Shown piece by piece: positions 8,397-17,456 of a stretch of 64,000 bases of DNA. Where the stretch lies: contig UQFS01000011.1 of assembly GCA_900540375.1 (NCBI GenBank), positions 24,729 to 88,728 on the forward strand. The letters are read 5' to 3'. The notes beneath the pieces are model-generated. The model saw nothing but the letters and a program-made list of their open reading frames with translations, was not told the origin of the DNA and searched no databases. A program made the translations under genes and the position numbers. Source of the stretch: an uncultured Prevotella sp. GTDB taxonomy: Bacteria > Bacteroidota > Bacteroidia > Bacteroidales > Bacteroidaceae. Every line of letters begins with the position of its first letter. The stretch's first letter is position 1.

Positions 8397-10019
8397 ATGA
8401 AATATTTCCTTATCCTACCTCTTCTATCTGCTCTGCCCCTCATGGCACAGAACCATGTGGCGGCTCCCTTGGAGGATGTCAACCGTGTCGTCGACCTCAC
8501 CCTCGACAGTCTCGACAAGGCACAGACGGCACGCATTCCCGCCGGCAGCTCGCGCCGCGGCAACAACCCTGTGCTCTTTCTCGTCGGCAACTCCACCATG
8601 CGCAATGGTACGCTTGGTAACGGCAACAACGGACAATGGGGATGGGGATTCTTTGAGCACGCCTTCTGGGACGAAAACAAGATCACCGTGGAGAACCAGG
8701 CACTCGGTGGTATGAGCAGCCGTACCTATTATAATAAGCTCTGGCCCGATGTGCGCAAGTCGTTACATCCCGGCGACTGGGTCATCATTTCCATCGGACA
8801 CAACGACAACGGACCCTATGACAGTGGACGTGCGCGGGCTTCCATTCCCGGCGTGGGACACGACTCTCTCAACGTCACCATCAAGGAGACAGGCGTCAAG
8901 GAGACGGTCTATACCTATGGCGAGTATATGCGGCGGTTCATCAACGACTGCCGGAAGGCCGGTGCACACCCGATACTCATGTCGCTCACGCCTCGCGACG
9001 CCTATGACCCACAGACGGGAAAGATTGTCAGGAAGATACACACGCAGTGGTTGCAGGCTGTTGCCGCAGAGGAGGGCGTACCCTTCATCGACCTGAACGA
9101 GATCTCGGGAACAAAGCTCGACGGCTTTAGCAAGTGGAAAGAGAAATACTATTTTTATCAGGATCATATCCACACCAGTCGCTTCGGTGCCATGATGAAC
9201 GCCCGCTCGGCTGCTGAGGGTATTGCCGCCAGTCACAACCCGGCTCTCAAGCCTTTGCAGGCCATGCTCCGCAACCTTGCCCTGCCGACGGAACCAGTGA
9301 AGCGCGAGGCAGGGAAGCCCGTGGTGTGGTTCACCGGTGACAGTACCGTGAAAAACGCGGATAAGGACAAGAACGGTATGTGGGGACTTGGCTCGCAGGC
9401 TTATACCATTTTCGACAAAAAGAAGGTTGTCTGCTGCAATGCCGCCAAGGCCGGACGCAGCTGCCGCACCTTCCTCAACGAGGGACGGTGGGAACGTGTC
9501 TACAACTCCATCGAGCCCGGCGACTATGTGCTCATTCAGTTCGGACACAACGACATCGGGCCTATCGACTACGACAAGGAGCGTGGCGAGATTCCCGGAG
9601 CAGCCGATACCTGTCATGTCTATCGGAGTAAGTCCAAGGGTACCTATGAGCTTGTCTATAGCTTTGGCTGGTATTTGAAGAAGTTTATCGATGACGTGCG
9701 TGAGAAGGGTGCTACGCCAATCCTCGTGTCGCTGACGCCGCGTAACGAGTGGAGCAACAGACATATCGAGCGCCGCAACGATACCTATGGCAAGTGGTAC
9801 CGTGAGGTTGTGGAAGCCACGGGCTGTGAGTTCGTCGACCTGCACAACATTGCAGCGGACTACTACGACAAGCACTGCGGATCAAAGGAGAAGGCGGCCA
9901 AGTATTTCAATCACGACCATACCCACTCCTCGCTCCTGGGCGCTCAGACGAATGCCAAGGCACTCGCCAAAGGACTGAAAGACATCCACAGCCCGCTGGC
10001 GAAGTATCTGAAGAAATAA
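8397..10019 (+). CDS. Tandem SGNH esterase, two CE12-like rhamnogalacturonan acetylesterase domains
   Basis: The ATG at 8397 (MKYFLILPLL, clear signal peptide) is preferred over an in-frame start 63 nt earlier that would put 21 polar residues before the signal. The 540-residue product holds two complete SGNH hydrolase domains. The first has block I VGNSTM (Ser about 66), block III GHND and a DHIH block V; the second has TGDSTV (Ser about 316), GHND and DHTH. Both look catalytically complete. Family knowledge: CE12-type SGNH enzymes remove acetyl groups from galacturonate in RG-I so lyases and hydrolases can work. Two in one chain is unusual; most are single-domain. It lies 60 nt after the second lyase and 12 nt before the GH105-GH106 gene, so it is part of the same operon. 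Confidence 0.88.
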   Translation: MKYFLILPLLSALPLMAQNHVAAPLEDVNRVVDLTLDSLDKAQTARIPAGSSRRGNNPVLFLVGNSTMRNGTLGNGNNGQWGWGFFEHAFWDENKITVENQALGGMSSRTYYNKLWPDVRKSLHPGDWVIISIGHNDNGPYDSGRARASIPGVGHDSLNVTIKETGVKETVYTYGEYMRRFINDCRKAGAHPILMSLTPRDAYDPQTGKIVRKIHTQWLQAVAAEEGVPFIDLNEISGTKLDGFSKWKEKYYFYQDHIHTSRFGAMMNARSAAEGIAASHNPALKPLQAMLRNLALPTEPVKREAGKPVVWFTGDSTVKNADKDKNGMWGLGSQAYTIFDKKKVVCCNAAKAGRSCRTFLNEGRWERVYNSIEPGDYVLIQFGHNDIGPIDYDKERGEIPGAADTCHVYRSKSKGTYELVYSFGWYLKKFIDDVREKGATPILVSLTPRNEWSNRHIERRNDTYGKWYREVVEATGCEFVDLHNIAADYYDKHCGSKEKAAKYFNHDHTHSSLLGAQTNAKALAKGLKDIHSPLAKYLKK

Positions 10020-10031
10020 AAACACAAGACA

Positions 10032-13000
10032 ATGAACCGACGACTCTTATCCTTGCTTCTCTGTCTCTTGGGCGCATTGCCGTTGCTGGCCGAGAGCGGT
10101 GCAGACAGCGTGCTGACTCTGGCCCGCCGCGTCAACGACCGCTTCATGAGGGTATATGCCGACCCTACGCATTCAACCTTTGTGAAGAAGGTGCGGCCGA
10201 GCTCGTTGTGGACACGTGCCGTATACTACGAGGGACTCATGGCGCTCTACGCCATCGACCCACGGCAATGCTATCTCGACTATACCGACCGGTGGGGCGC
10301 TTTCCACCACTGGGCACCACGCGACGGCATCACCACCACCGATGCCGACAACCAGTGCTGCGCCCAGACCTATCTTGAACGCTTCGCCATGACGGGCGAC
10401 ACGCTGATGACAAGTAGCGTCGAGGCTAACCTCGAACACCAGATGGCTACCGGACGTTATGACTATTGGACGTGGATCGATGCCATACAGATGGCGATGC
10501 CGGTGTATGTGAAGTATTACAGTCTTACCGGCGACCGGCGTTATCTCGACTATGCCATCAACAGCTATCTGTGGAGCCGCAACACCTGCGGTGGCGGACT
10601 CTTCAACAAGAAGGACGGACTGTGGTGGCGCGACAAGGACTATGTACCGCCATATCGCGAACAGGATGGCAACTACTGCTATTGGAGCCGGGGCAACGGC
10701 TGGGTCTATGCGGCTCTGCTCAGGTGCATGGATGTCCTCGACAAAAACACGAAAGAATATAAACTGTTAGAAAAGGACTTCCTCGCGATGTCCAAGGCAT
10801 TGCTGCGTTGTCAGCGTGCCGACGGCTTTTGGAATGTCAGCCTCCACTCTCCGGCTACCTACGGCGGCCCGGAGATGACGGGCACCGCGCTCTTCCTCTA
10901 TGGCATGAGCTGGGGCATCCGCCATGGACTGCTCGCTGCCGCCGGCTACCGGCCAGCCTGCGACAAGGCCTGGCGGGCACTCGTGACCTGTGTTCACCCC
11001 GATGGCTTCCTTGGCTGGAACCAAGGCACGGGCAAGGATCCGTCGGCCGGTCAGCCGCTCAGCTATGACAAGATGCCCGACTTCGAGGACTATGGTACGG
11101 GTTGCTGGCTGCTTGGCGCTACGGAATATGCGCGGATGATGCAACCTGAGCTCAATGCTTGTCTGCCCTTTGTGTTGCCCGAGGCTCGTCCCGGCACCCG
11201 CTGGTGGTGGTTTGGCTCGGCCGTAGATGAGGCCGGACTGAAATACAATCTCGACGCACTGCACCGTGCCGGTATCGGTGCCGTGGAGATTACACCTATC
11301 TATGGCGTGCAGGGCAACGAGGCCCATGAACTGTCCTATCTCTCTCCGGCTTGGATGCGCGCCTTGCAGTTTACCGAGCGCGCGGCGGCGGCCGACAGCG
11401 TGGAGGTGGATATGAACAATGGCACGGGATGGCCCTTCGGCGGTCCTTGGGTACCCATTGATGAGGCAGCGTGCAAGGCGTTCTTTGTCGACACACTGGT
11501 GAACAGTAAGACTGATATCAAAAAACTAACCTTCCAAATTCCCGATAAAGAAAAGAAATACGCAAAATTGGTTACCGTAAGAAGTTTCAAGACGGCCGAC
11601 AAGCACCGCCAGCGCGTGATCGCGCTCTTCATTAGCCGTACCCGTCAGCGCGTGAAGCGGGCCGCTCCCGGTGGTGAAGGATGGGTCATCGACCACTTCG
11701 ACTCGTTGGCCGTAGCCCACTATCTTCAGCATATCGACTCTGCGTTCACGGCCAGCCACACGCCTTATCCCCATACTTTCTTCAACGACTCTTACGAAGT
11801 CTATGAAGCCAACTGGACGCTCCGTCTGCCCGAGGAGTTCCGCATACGGCGGGGCTATGATCTTCTGGACAGCCTCGACCGCTTTGTCGACGGCGACGTA
11901 CGGGTGGTCTGTGACTATCGTGAGACGCTCTCGGATCTGCTCTATCACAACTTCACGCAGCAGTGGACGGCATGGGCGCACAGCCATGGTGCTCTCGTGC
12001 GCAACCAGGCACACGGCTCACCCGCCAACCTGCTCGACCTCTATGCCACTGTTGACATCCCCGAGATCGAAGGCTTCGGCCTTTCCGACTTCGGCATCAA
12101 GGGACTGCGGCGTGATCCGGACTTCACACGACCCAACTTCAGTGACATCAGTATGTTGAAGTACGCGTCCTCCGCCGCCCACGTCATGGGTAAGCCGTTT
12201 ACCTCCAGCGAGACCTTCACATGGCTCACCGAACACTTCCGCACGTCGCTGAGCCAGATGAAGCCCGACCTCGACCTGATGTTCTCTTGTGGTGTCAATC
12301 ACATGTTTTTCCATGGTACGCCCTACAGTCCGGGCAACGCGCGCTGGCCGGGATGGCAGTTCTACGCCTCGGTCAACATGAGTCCGACCAATTCCATTTG
12401 GCGCGACGCCCCTTGGCTGATGCGTTATATCCGTCGCTGCCAGAGTTTCCTGCAATGGGGCGACCCCGACAACGACTTCCTCGTTGTGTTGCCTGTGAAG
12501 GAAATGTGGAAGAAAGATACCCGTCATCCGCTGATGCTCTTTGACATCCATTCTATGGACAAGAAAGCACCGGAGTTTATCCGTGCCATCCATGAGATCG
12601 ACTCCTTGGGCTATGACTGCGACTATATCAGTGAACGGCAGCTGGCCCGTGCCAAGAGGGTGGGGGAACAATGGATTACTGAGGCGGGCACTCGCTATCG
12701 CGGACTCATCGATCTGACCAAGCCCATTGACAATCAGGCACTCGCCTGTCTTGCCAAGGCTGAGCCGATGCGCACGCAACTGCACTTGAGAGCTATCCGG
12801 CGCAGGAACGGCATGGGCTATCATTATTTCATTGCGAACCTTATGCCCAACGATGTCGACAGCTATGTGCCGCTCGCTGTAGCGTGGCACGCCGCCCTTT
12901 GGTACGACCCATTGACGGGTAAGCGCTATGCCGTGGAGCAGCGCAACGGACAACTGCACGTAGCATTGCGTAGTGGGGAGAGCATGATTCTCCAGACCTT

Positions 13001-13565
13001 CGACCGCGCGCTGCCTCAGGCGCTTGCCGCTTTGCCTCACCGTGCTTTGCCGGGTCGGCAAACGAAAGAGCTAAACGGTCCTTGGCAGCTCGCCTTTGAG
13101 CAGTCGGCTCCTACGGTACGCCGCACGTGGACGCTTGACAAGCCACAGACATGGGAGACGCTTGGCGACGACAGCGCCGCCGTGACAATGGGCAGCGGAG
13201 CCTATACCACCACATTCCGTCTGAGCGCTGACGAGGCCCGCCGGCCGTGGCTCATCGACCTTGGCGATGTGCGCGAGTCGGCAGAGGTATGGGTCAACGG
13301 GCGCTTCGCAGGCTGCGCATGGTCGGTGCCATTCACCCTCGACATAAGCGGACTGCTGAAGAAAGGCGACAACACGCTGCGCGTCGTGGTCACCAACCTT
13401 CCCGCCAACCGCATCGCGGACATGGATCGGCGGGGTATTCCCTGGCGTGTGATGAAAGACATCAACGTCGTGGATCTGCAATACCATAAGACCAACTACG
13501 CAGGTTGGGCTCCCGTGAAGAGTGGACTCAATGGAAGCGTCAGACTCGTAGAACTTCACCATTAA
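10032..13565 (+). CDS. GH105-GH106 fusion: unsaturated rhamnogalacturonyl hydrolase plus alpha-L-rhamnosidase
   Basis: An 1177-residue secreted protein. Residues about 25-370 are a GH105 alpha/alpha barrel (VRPSSLWTRAVYYEGLMAL, YWTWIDAIQMAMPV, YCYWSRGNGWVYAALL), the family that removes the unsaturated galacturonyl unit left by RG lyases. From about residue 386 (RPGTRWWWFGSAVDEAG) to the end is a GH106 alpha-L-rhamnosidase, including MNNGTGWPFGGPWV, the acidic stretch IPEIEGFGLSDFG, and a C-terminal galactose-binding-like beta domain (VWVNGRFAGCAWSVPF). The two activities are successive: GH105 exposes the rhamnose that GH106 then removes. No frameshift or stop separates the domains, so this is a true fusion. 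It follows the acetylesterase by 12 nt. I have not confirmed catalytic acids by alignment. Confidence 0.88.
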   Translation: MNRRLLSLLLCLLGALPLLAESGADSVLTLARRVNDRFMRVYADPTHSTFVKKVRPSSLWTRAVYYEGLMALYAIDPRQCYLDYTDRWGAFHHWAPRDGITTTDADNQCCAQTYLERFAMTGDTLMTSSVEANLEHQMATGRYDYWTWIDAIQMAMPVYVKYYSLTGDRRYLDYAINSYLWSRNTCGGGLFNKKDGLWWRDKDYVPPYREQDGNYCYWSRGNGWVYAALLRCMDVLDKNTKEYKLLEKDFLAMSKALLRCQRADGFWNVSLHSPATYGGPEMTGTALFLYGMSWGIRHGLLAAAGYRPACDKAWRALVTCVHPDGFLGWNQGTGKDPSAGQPLSYDKMPDFEDYGTGCWLLGATEYARMMQPELNACLPFVLPEARPGTRWWWFGSAVDEAGLKYNLDALHRAGIGAVEITPIYGVQGNEAHELSYLSPAWMRALQFTERAAAADSVEVDMNNGTGWPFGGPWVPIDEAACKAFFVDTLVNSKTDIKKLTFQIPDKEKKYAKLVTVRSFKTADKHRQRVIALFISRTRQRVKRAAPGGEGWVIDHFDSLAVAHYLQHIDSAFTASHTPYPHTFFNDSYEVYEANWTLRLPEEFRIRRGYDLLDSLDRFVDGDVRVVCDYRETLSDLLYHNFTQQWTAWAHSHGALVRNQAHGSPANLLDLYATVDIPEIEGFGLSDFGIKGLRRDPDFTRPNFSDISMLKYASSAAHVMGKPFTSSETFTWLTEHFRTSLSQMKPDLDLMFSCGVNHMFFHGTPYSPGNARWPGWQFYASVNMSPTNSIWRDAPWLMRYIRRCQSFLQWGDPDNDFLVVLPVKEMWKKDTRHPLMLFDIHSMDKKAPEFIRAIHEIDSLGYDCDYISERQLARAKRVGEQWITEAGTRYRGLIDLTKPIDNQALACLAKAEPMRTQLHLRAIRRRNGMGYHYFIANLMPNDVDSYVPLAVAWHAALWYDPLTGKRYAVEQRNGQLHVALRSGESMILQTFDRALPQALAALPHRALPGRQTKELNGPWQLAFEQSAPTVRRTWTLDKPQTWETLGDDSAAVTMGSGAYTTTFRLSADEARRPWLIDLGDVRESAEVWVNGRFAGCAWSVPFTLDISGLLKKGDNTLRVVVTNLPANRIADMDRRGIPWRVMKDINVVDLQYHKTNYAGWAPVKSGLNGSVRLVELHH

Positions 13566-13648
13566 TGCTCTATAGAAGGTGGCGTGCGCTACACCTTATA
13601 TTATATAAAGGAGCTCTATACCTTATTATATGTAACAAAAACAAAACA

Positions 13649-14956
13649 ATGAAACATATCCTTCTTTTCCTTCTGCTACTTTGCTGTGGCAGTGCGAGTG
13701 CAGATACTTGGCCTGACGGTACACCGATCGACGCGTGGTTCAGCGATACCACGAAAGTGGATGTGCGCAGCCTCGGCAAACAATATGTCATCACCGACTA
13801 TGGCGTGAGTGGTAATCCCACGCTCGTACAGACGAAAGCCATCCAGGCTGTCATCGACCGCTGTCAGCGCGAGGGCGGCGGCGTGGTCGTCATCCCGTCA
13901 GGCACTTTCCTCAGCGGTGCGCTGTTCTTCGGGCCGGGCACCCATCTCCATCTCTGTGAGGGAGCGACGCTGAAAGGCTCAGACCGCATTGCCGACTTTC
14001 CCGTGCTGACCACCCGCTTCGAGGGCGAGACCTGCAAGTACTTTGCCGCACTCGTCAATGCCGACCATGTCGACGGCTTCACCATCACCGGCAAGGGCAC
14101 TATCGACGGAAACGGCTATCCTTATTGGCAGGAGTTCTGGATCCGACGACAGTGGAATTCCGCCTGCACCAACAAGGATGCGCAGCGCCCACGACTGGTA
14201 TATATCAGCAACTCCAGCCGCGTCACCGTGCAGGACGTGCATCTGATGAACAGTCCCGTATGGACCAACCATCTCTACAACTGCGATCATGTACGCTATC
14301 TCGATTGCTTCATCTTCGCGCCGACTCAGGGCGTGAAGGCTCCGAGCAGCGATGCCATCGACATCGACAAGTGCCACGACATCCTTGTGCGCGGCTGCTA
14401 TATGAACGTCAACGACGATGCTGTCGTGCTCAAGGGCGGTAAGGGTACCTATGCCGACACCATGGCCGTCAACGGCCCCGTCAGCCGTGTGCTTGTGGAG
14501 AACTGCCGCTACGGAACGGTGCACAGCATGCTCACCCTTGGCTCAGAGAGCCTCCACGACACCAATGTCATCCTGCGCAACTGTACGAGTGAGAATGCCG
14601 ACCGCGTGCTCTGGTTGAAGATGCGGCCCGACACGCCACAGCGCTATGAGCAGATACGTGTCGAAGGCATTACCGGACGGGCGTGCAGCTGTTTGGTCAT
14701 CCGTCCCTGGACACAGTTCTTCCAGCCCGCCAAGCGCCGCAATATGCCAAAGTCATCATGCAGCCATGTAACGCTGAAGAATATCCACATGGACTGCGAC
14801 AACTTCTTCGACGTGGGTACAAGTGACAAATACAGTCTTTCTGATTTCACCTTTGAGGATATCCGAGTCTCCGACAAAGCCGGCAACTTCTCCTCTATGC
14901 TCATCCCGGGCACGGTTGTCCGCAACGTGGTCATCAATGGAGACGAAAAGAAGTGA
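13649..14956 (+). CDS. GH28 polygalacturonase-type hydrolase
   Basis: The ATG at 13649 (MKHILLFLLLLCCGSASA, clear signal peptide) is chosen over an in-frame start 144 nt upstream that overlaps the preceding gene and has no signal. The 435-residue product is a right-handed beta-helix GH28: ITDYGVSGNPT near the N-terminus, GKGTIDGNGYPYW, NSPVWTNH, SSDAIDIDKC, and VNDDAVVLKGGKGT with the paired Asp residues typical of the inverting catalytic site. The family hydrolyses galacturonan linkages, and in RG-I loci often galacturonate-rhamnose bonds. Given its neighbours, rhamnogalacturonan hydrolysis is the best guess. The 83-nt gap before it is AT-rich. Confidence 0.88.
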   Translation: MKHILLFLLLLCCGSASADTWPDGTPIDAWFSDTTKVDVRSLGKQYVITDYGVSGNPTLVQTKAIQAVIDRCQREGGGVVVIPSGTFLSGALFFGPGTHLHLCEGATLKGSDRIADFPVLTTRFEGETCKYFAALVNADHVDGFTITGKGTIDGNGYPYWQEFWIRRQWNSACTNKDAQRPRLVYISNSSRVTVQDVHLMNSPVWTNHLYNCDHVRYLDCFIFAPTQGVKAPSSDAIDIDKCHDILVRGCYMNVNDDAVVLKGGKGTYADTMAVNGPVSRVLVENCRYGTVHSMLTLGSESLHDTNVILRNCTSENADRVLWLKMRPDTPQRYEQIRVEGITGRACSCLVIRPWTQFFQPAKRRNMPKSSCSHVTLKNIHMDCDNFFDVGTSDKYSLSDFTFEDIRVSDKAGNFSSMLIPGTVVRNVVINGDEKK

Positions 14957-15000
14957 ACAAGGCCTCAATCTAATCAATTAACGTCAGTAAATTTTGCCAC

Positions 15001-17418
15001 ATGTATTCATATCCCATCATTTCTATATTCCGTCGGGGGTGGCTCAGCTCCATCCTCCTTCTGCTCTTGTCCTTGCCTGCTTGTGCGCAACGGGACACAG
15101 TGAACCTTGTCGATTGGCAGTTCACCCGTGCCGGGTTGTCGCCTGCGCAGGCCAACCAAGGCAGTGGTGACTGGCATAGCGTGAGGTTGCCCCACGACTT
15201 TCAGATCAGTCAGCCGTGGGTAGCTCCCGCTGCTGACGAGCACGCCGACAACCGTGATCAGGCTGCCAACGTCAAGAGCCGCCTCTCCTCGCGTGGCTTC
15301 AAGGAGATGGGGAAAGGCTGGTACCGTCGTACGTTCACGCCGGACAACAGTTGGCGCGGGCGACGCGTCATGCTGGAAGTAGGCGGCATCATGCTCGTCG
15401 GCGATGTCTGGCTCAATGGTGAGTGCATCGGCGGCACGGAATACGGCTACGTAGGTTTCGGCATCGACATCAGTGATAAGGTGCGCTACGGTCAGGAGAA
15501 TGTGCTCACCGTCTTGGCGGACACACGCGGTCCTGAGAACTCACGATGGTACACCGGTGGCGGCCTCTTCCGCGACATGAAGTTCATCGCCACCGACCGT
15601 CAGCTGTTCTTCGACCGCCATCCCTTGCAGATCACGACCACCGACAACCGCATCGTACACGTCAAAGCCGCCATCTCCAACTTTAGCCGCCAGCGGCAGA
15701 CTCCACTTGCCGTGCGCATCCTTGACGCACAGGGAAATGTGGTAGCCCAAGCCGATACCTTGTTGGCACTGACCCGCCACCGCCACACCATGGAATATCC
15801 TTTGGCCGACATCACGATCGACCATCCTCATGTGTGGGATTTGGATACTCCTTATTTATATAGTGCAGAGCTGACCCTCCGCGACGACAGCGGGCGTGTC
15901 GCCGACCGGGTGACAGAGCCCTTCGGTATCCGTACCATCGAGTACGGCCCCTCTTTTGGCTTCAAGCTCAACGGCCGCAAGGTGATCCTTAAGGGCATTG
16001 CCAACCACCACACGCTTGGTGCGCTCGGCGCCGCCGCCTATCCGCGTGCCATCGAGAAGCGCATCAAGTTGCTCAAGGACTTCGGCTTCAACCATATCCG
16101 CTGCTCGCACAATCCCTACAGCGAAGACCTCTACCGTCTTTGCGACAAATACGGCATACTTGTCGTCGACGAGCTCTACGATAAATGGCTCACACAGTAT
16201 GCCGGTGGGCGACAGCCGTGGATGAACCATTGGCAATACGATGTTCCGGAGTGGATTCAGCGCGACCGCAACCATCCGAGCGTCATCATGTGGAGCCTCG
16301 GCAATGAGCTGCAGACCTATCCTAACCTGCCTTTCAACGATTGGGGCGTGACACCCTATCGTCTGTTGCGCACCCTGCTGCGCCGCTACGACGACACACG
16401 GCCCGTCACCGTGGCCATGCACCCGCGCGGCCGTAACTGGCAGACCGACTCGCTGCCCTGCGACTTGGCGATGATCACAGATATCCAGGCTTATAACTAC
16501 CGCTACATGTACTTCCCCGGCGACGGCCGTCGTTTCCCCAATATGGTCTTCTATCAGAGCGAGGCCAACCTGCCGATGATGGGTTCTAACTATTTCGGCA
16601 TGGATCTCAACCGTGTGGTGGGTCTGGCCTATTGGGGCATGATCGACTACAATGGTGAGAGCCTTGGCTGGCCGCGCAAGGGTTGGGACAACGGCGTCTT
16701 CGATCGCTCATTGCTGCCCAAGCCGCAAGCTTATCTGCTCAAGGCGATGTTCTCCGACAAGCCTGTCGTGCACATCGGTGTGGCCGGTGGCAAAGAGGAG
16801 GCGATGACATGGAACGGTGTGACCTTCGGCGGTGACAAGGTCACGTGGCATTGGAACCGCATGCAGGGCAGGCGATACACCATCTACACCTATACCAATG
16901 CTGAGGAGGTGGAATTGCAGCTCAACGGCAGAAGCCTCGGCGTGAAGAAGAACAGCCTGAATCCGAACACGCGTGACAAGATCCGGTGGGACAGCATCGC
17001 CTATGAGCCGGGCACGCTCCTCGCCATCGCCCGCAACGGCGGTAAGGAGGTCGCCCGCTACGAGGTCGCTACTGCCGGACCACTCAAACGTTTGTCGCTC
17101 GTTCCAGACAATGAGACTTGGAAAGCCGACGGACAGGATCTGATGCACATCCGTGTGCTGGGGCTCGACGCAAAGGGACGGCGCACGCCTTTGGCCAACG
17201 ACACACTCACGGTGCGCGTCAGCGGACCTGCTGAATTGGTGGCTGCCGACAACGGTGACATCACCGGCAATGCCATCTTCACCGATTCGACTGCCAGCCT
17301 CTATCAGGGCAACCTACTCGTCATCCTTCGTGCAGCGTCCAAGCCGGGGAAGGTGCGGGTAGAACTTGTCGACAAGGCGGGACGTGTGAGAGGAAAATGC
17401 ACGTTAGCCACAGAGTAA
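15001..17418 (+). CDS. Secreted GH2 glycoside hydrolase (beta-galactosidase-like)
   Basis: This 805-residue protein with a signal peptide (cleavage near ACAQ) has GH2 order: jelly-roll sugar-binding domain (about 25-190), immunoglobulin-like domain (about 195-300), then a TIM barrel with IKLLKDFGFNHIRCSHNPYS, the acid/base motif MWSLGNEL (Glu about 436) and a probable nucleophile in YQSEANLP (Glu about 521). C-terminal beta domains (about 615-800) resemble the DUF4982 and GH2 C5 type (NAEEVELQLNGRSLG, ADNGDITGNA). In an RG-I locus it probably removes beta-galactose, or another beta-linked sugar, from side chains; the exact sugar is inference. It starts 44 nt after the GH28 stop, same strand. 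Confidence 0.85.
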   Translation: MYSYPIISIFRRGWLSSILLLLLSLPACAQRDTVNLVDWQFTRAGLSPAQANQGSGDWHSVRLPHDFQISQPWVAPAADEHADNRDQAANVKSRLSSRGFKEMGKGWYRRTFTPDNSWRGRRVMLEVGGIMLVGDVWLNGECIGGTEYGYVGFGIDISDKVRYGQENVLTVLADTRGPENSRWYTGGGLFRDMKFIATDRQLFFDRHPLQITTTDNRIVHVKAAISNFSRQRQTPLAVRILDAQGNVVAQADTLLALTRHRHTMEYPLADITIDHPHVWDLDTPYLYSAELTLRDDSGRVADRVTEPFGIRTIEYGPSFGFKLNGRKVILKGIANHHTLGALGAAAYPRAIEKRIKLLKDFGFNHIRCSHNPYSEDLYRLCDKYGILVVDELYDKWLTQYAGGRQPWMNHWQYDVPEWIQRDRNHPSVIMWSLGNELQTYPNLPFNDWGVTPYRLLRTLLRRYDDTRPVTVAMHPRGRNWQTDSLPCDLAMITDIQAYNYRYMYFPGDGRRFPNMVFYQSEANLPMMGSNYFGMDLNRVVGLAYWGMIDYNGESLGWPRKGWDNGVFDRSLLPKPQAYLLKAMFSDKPVVHIGVAGGKEEAMTWNGVTFGGDKVTWHWNRMQGRRYTIYTYTNAEEVELQLNGRSLGVKKNSLNPNTRDKIRWDSIAYEPGTLLAIARNGGKEVARYEVATAGPLKRLSLVPDNETWKADGQDLMHIRVLGLDAKGRRTPLANDTLTVRVSGPAELVAADNGDITGNAIFTDSTASLYQGNLLVILRAASKPGKVRVELVDKAGRVRGKCTLATE

Positions 17419-17456
17419 ATGAATAATGATTAATAATTAGGTTATATAGATCAACT

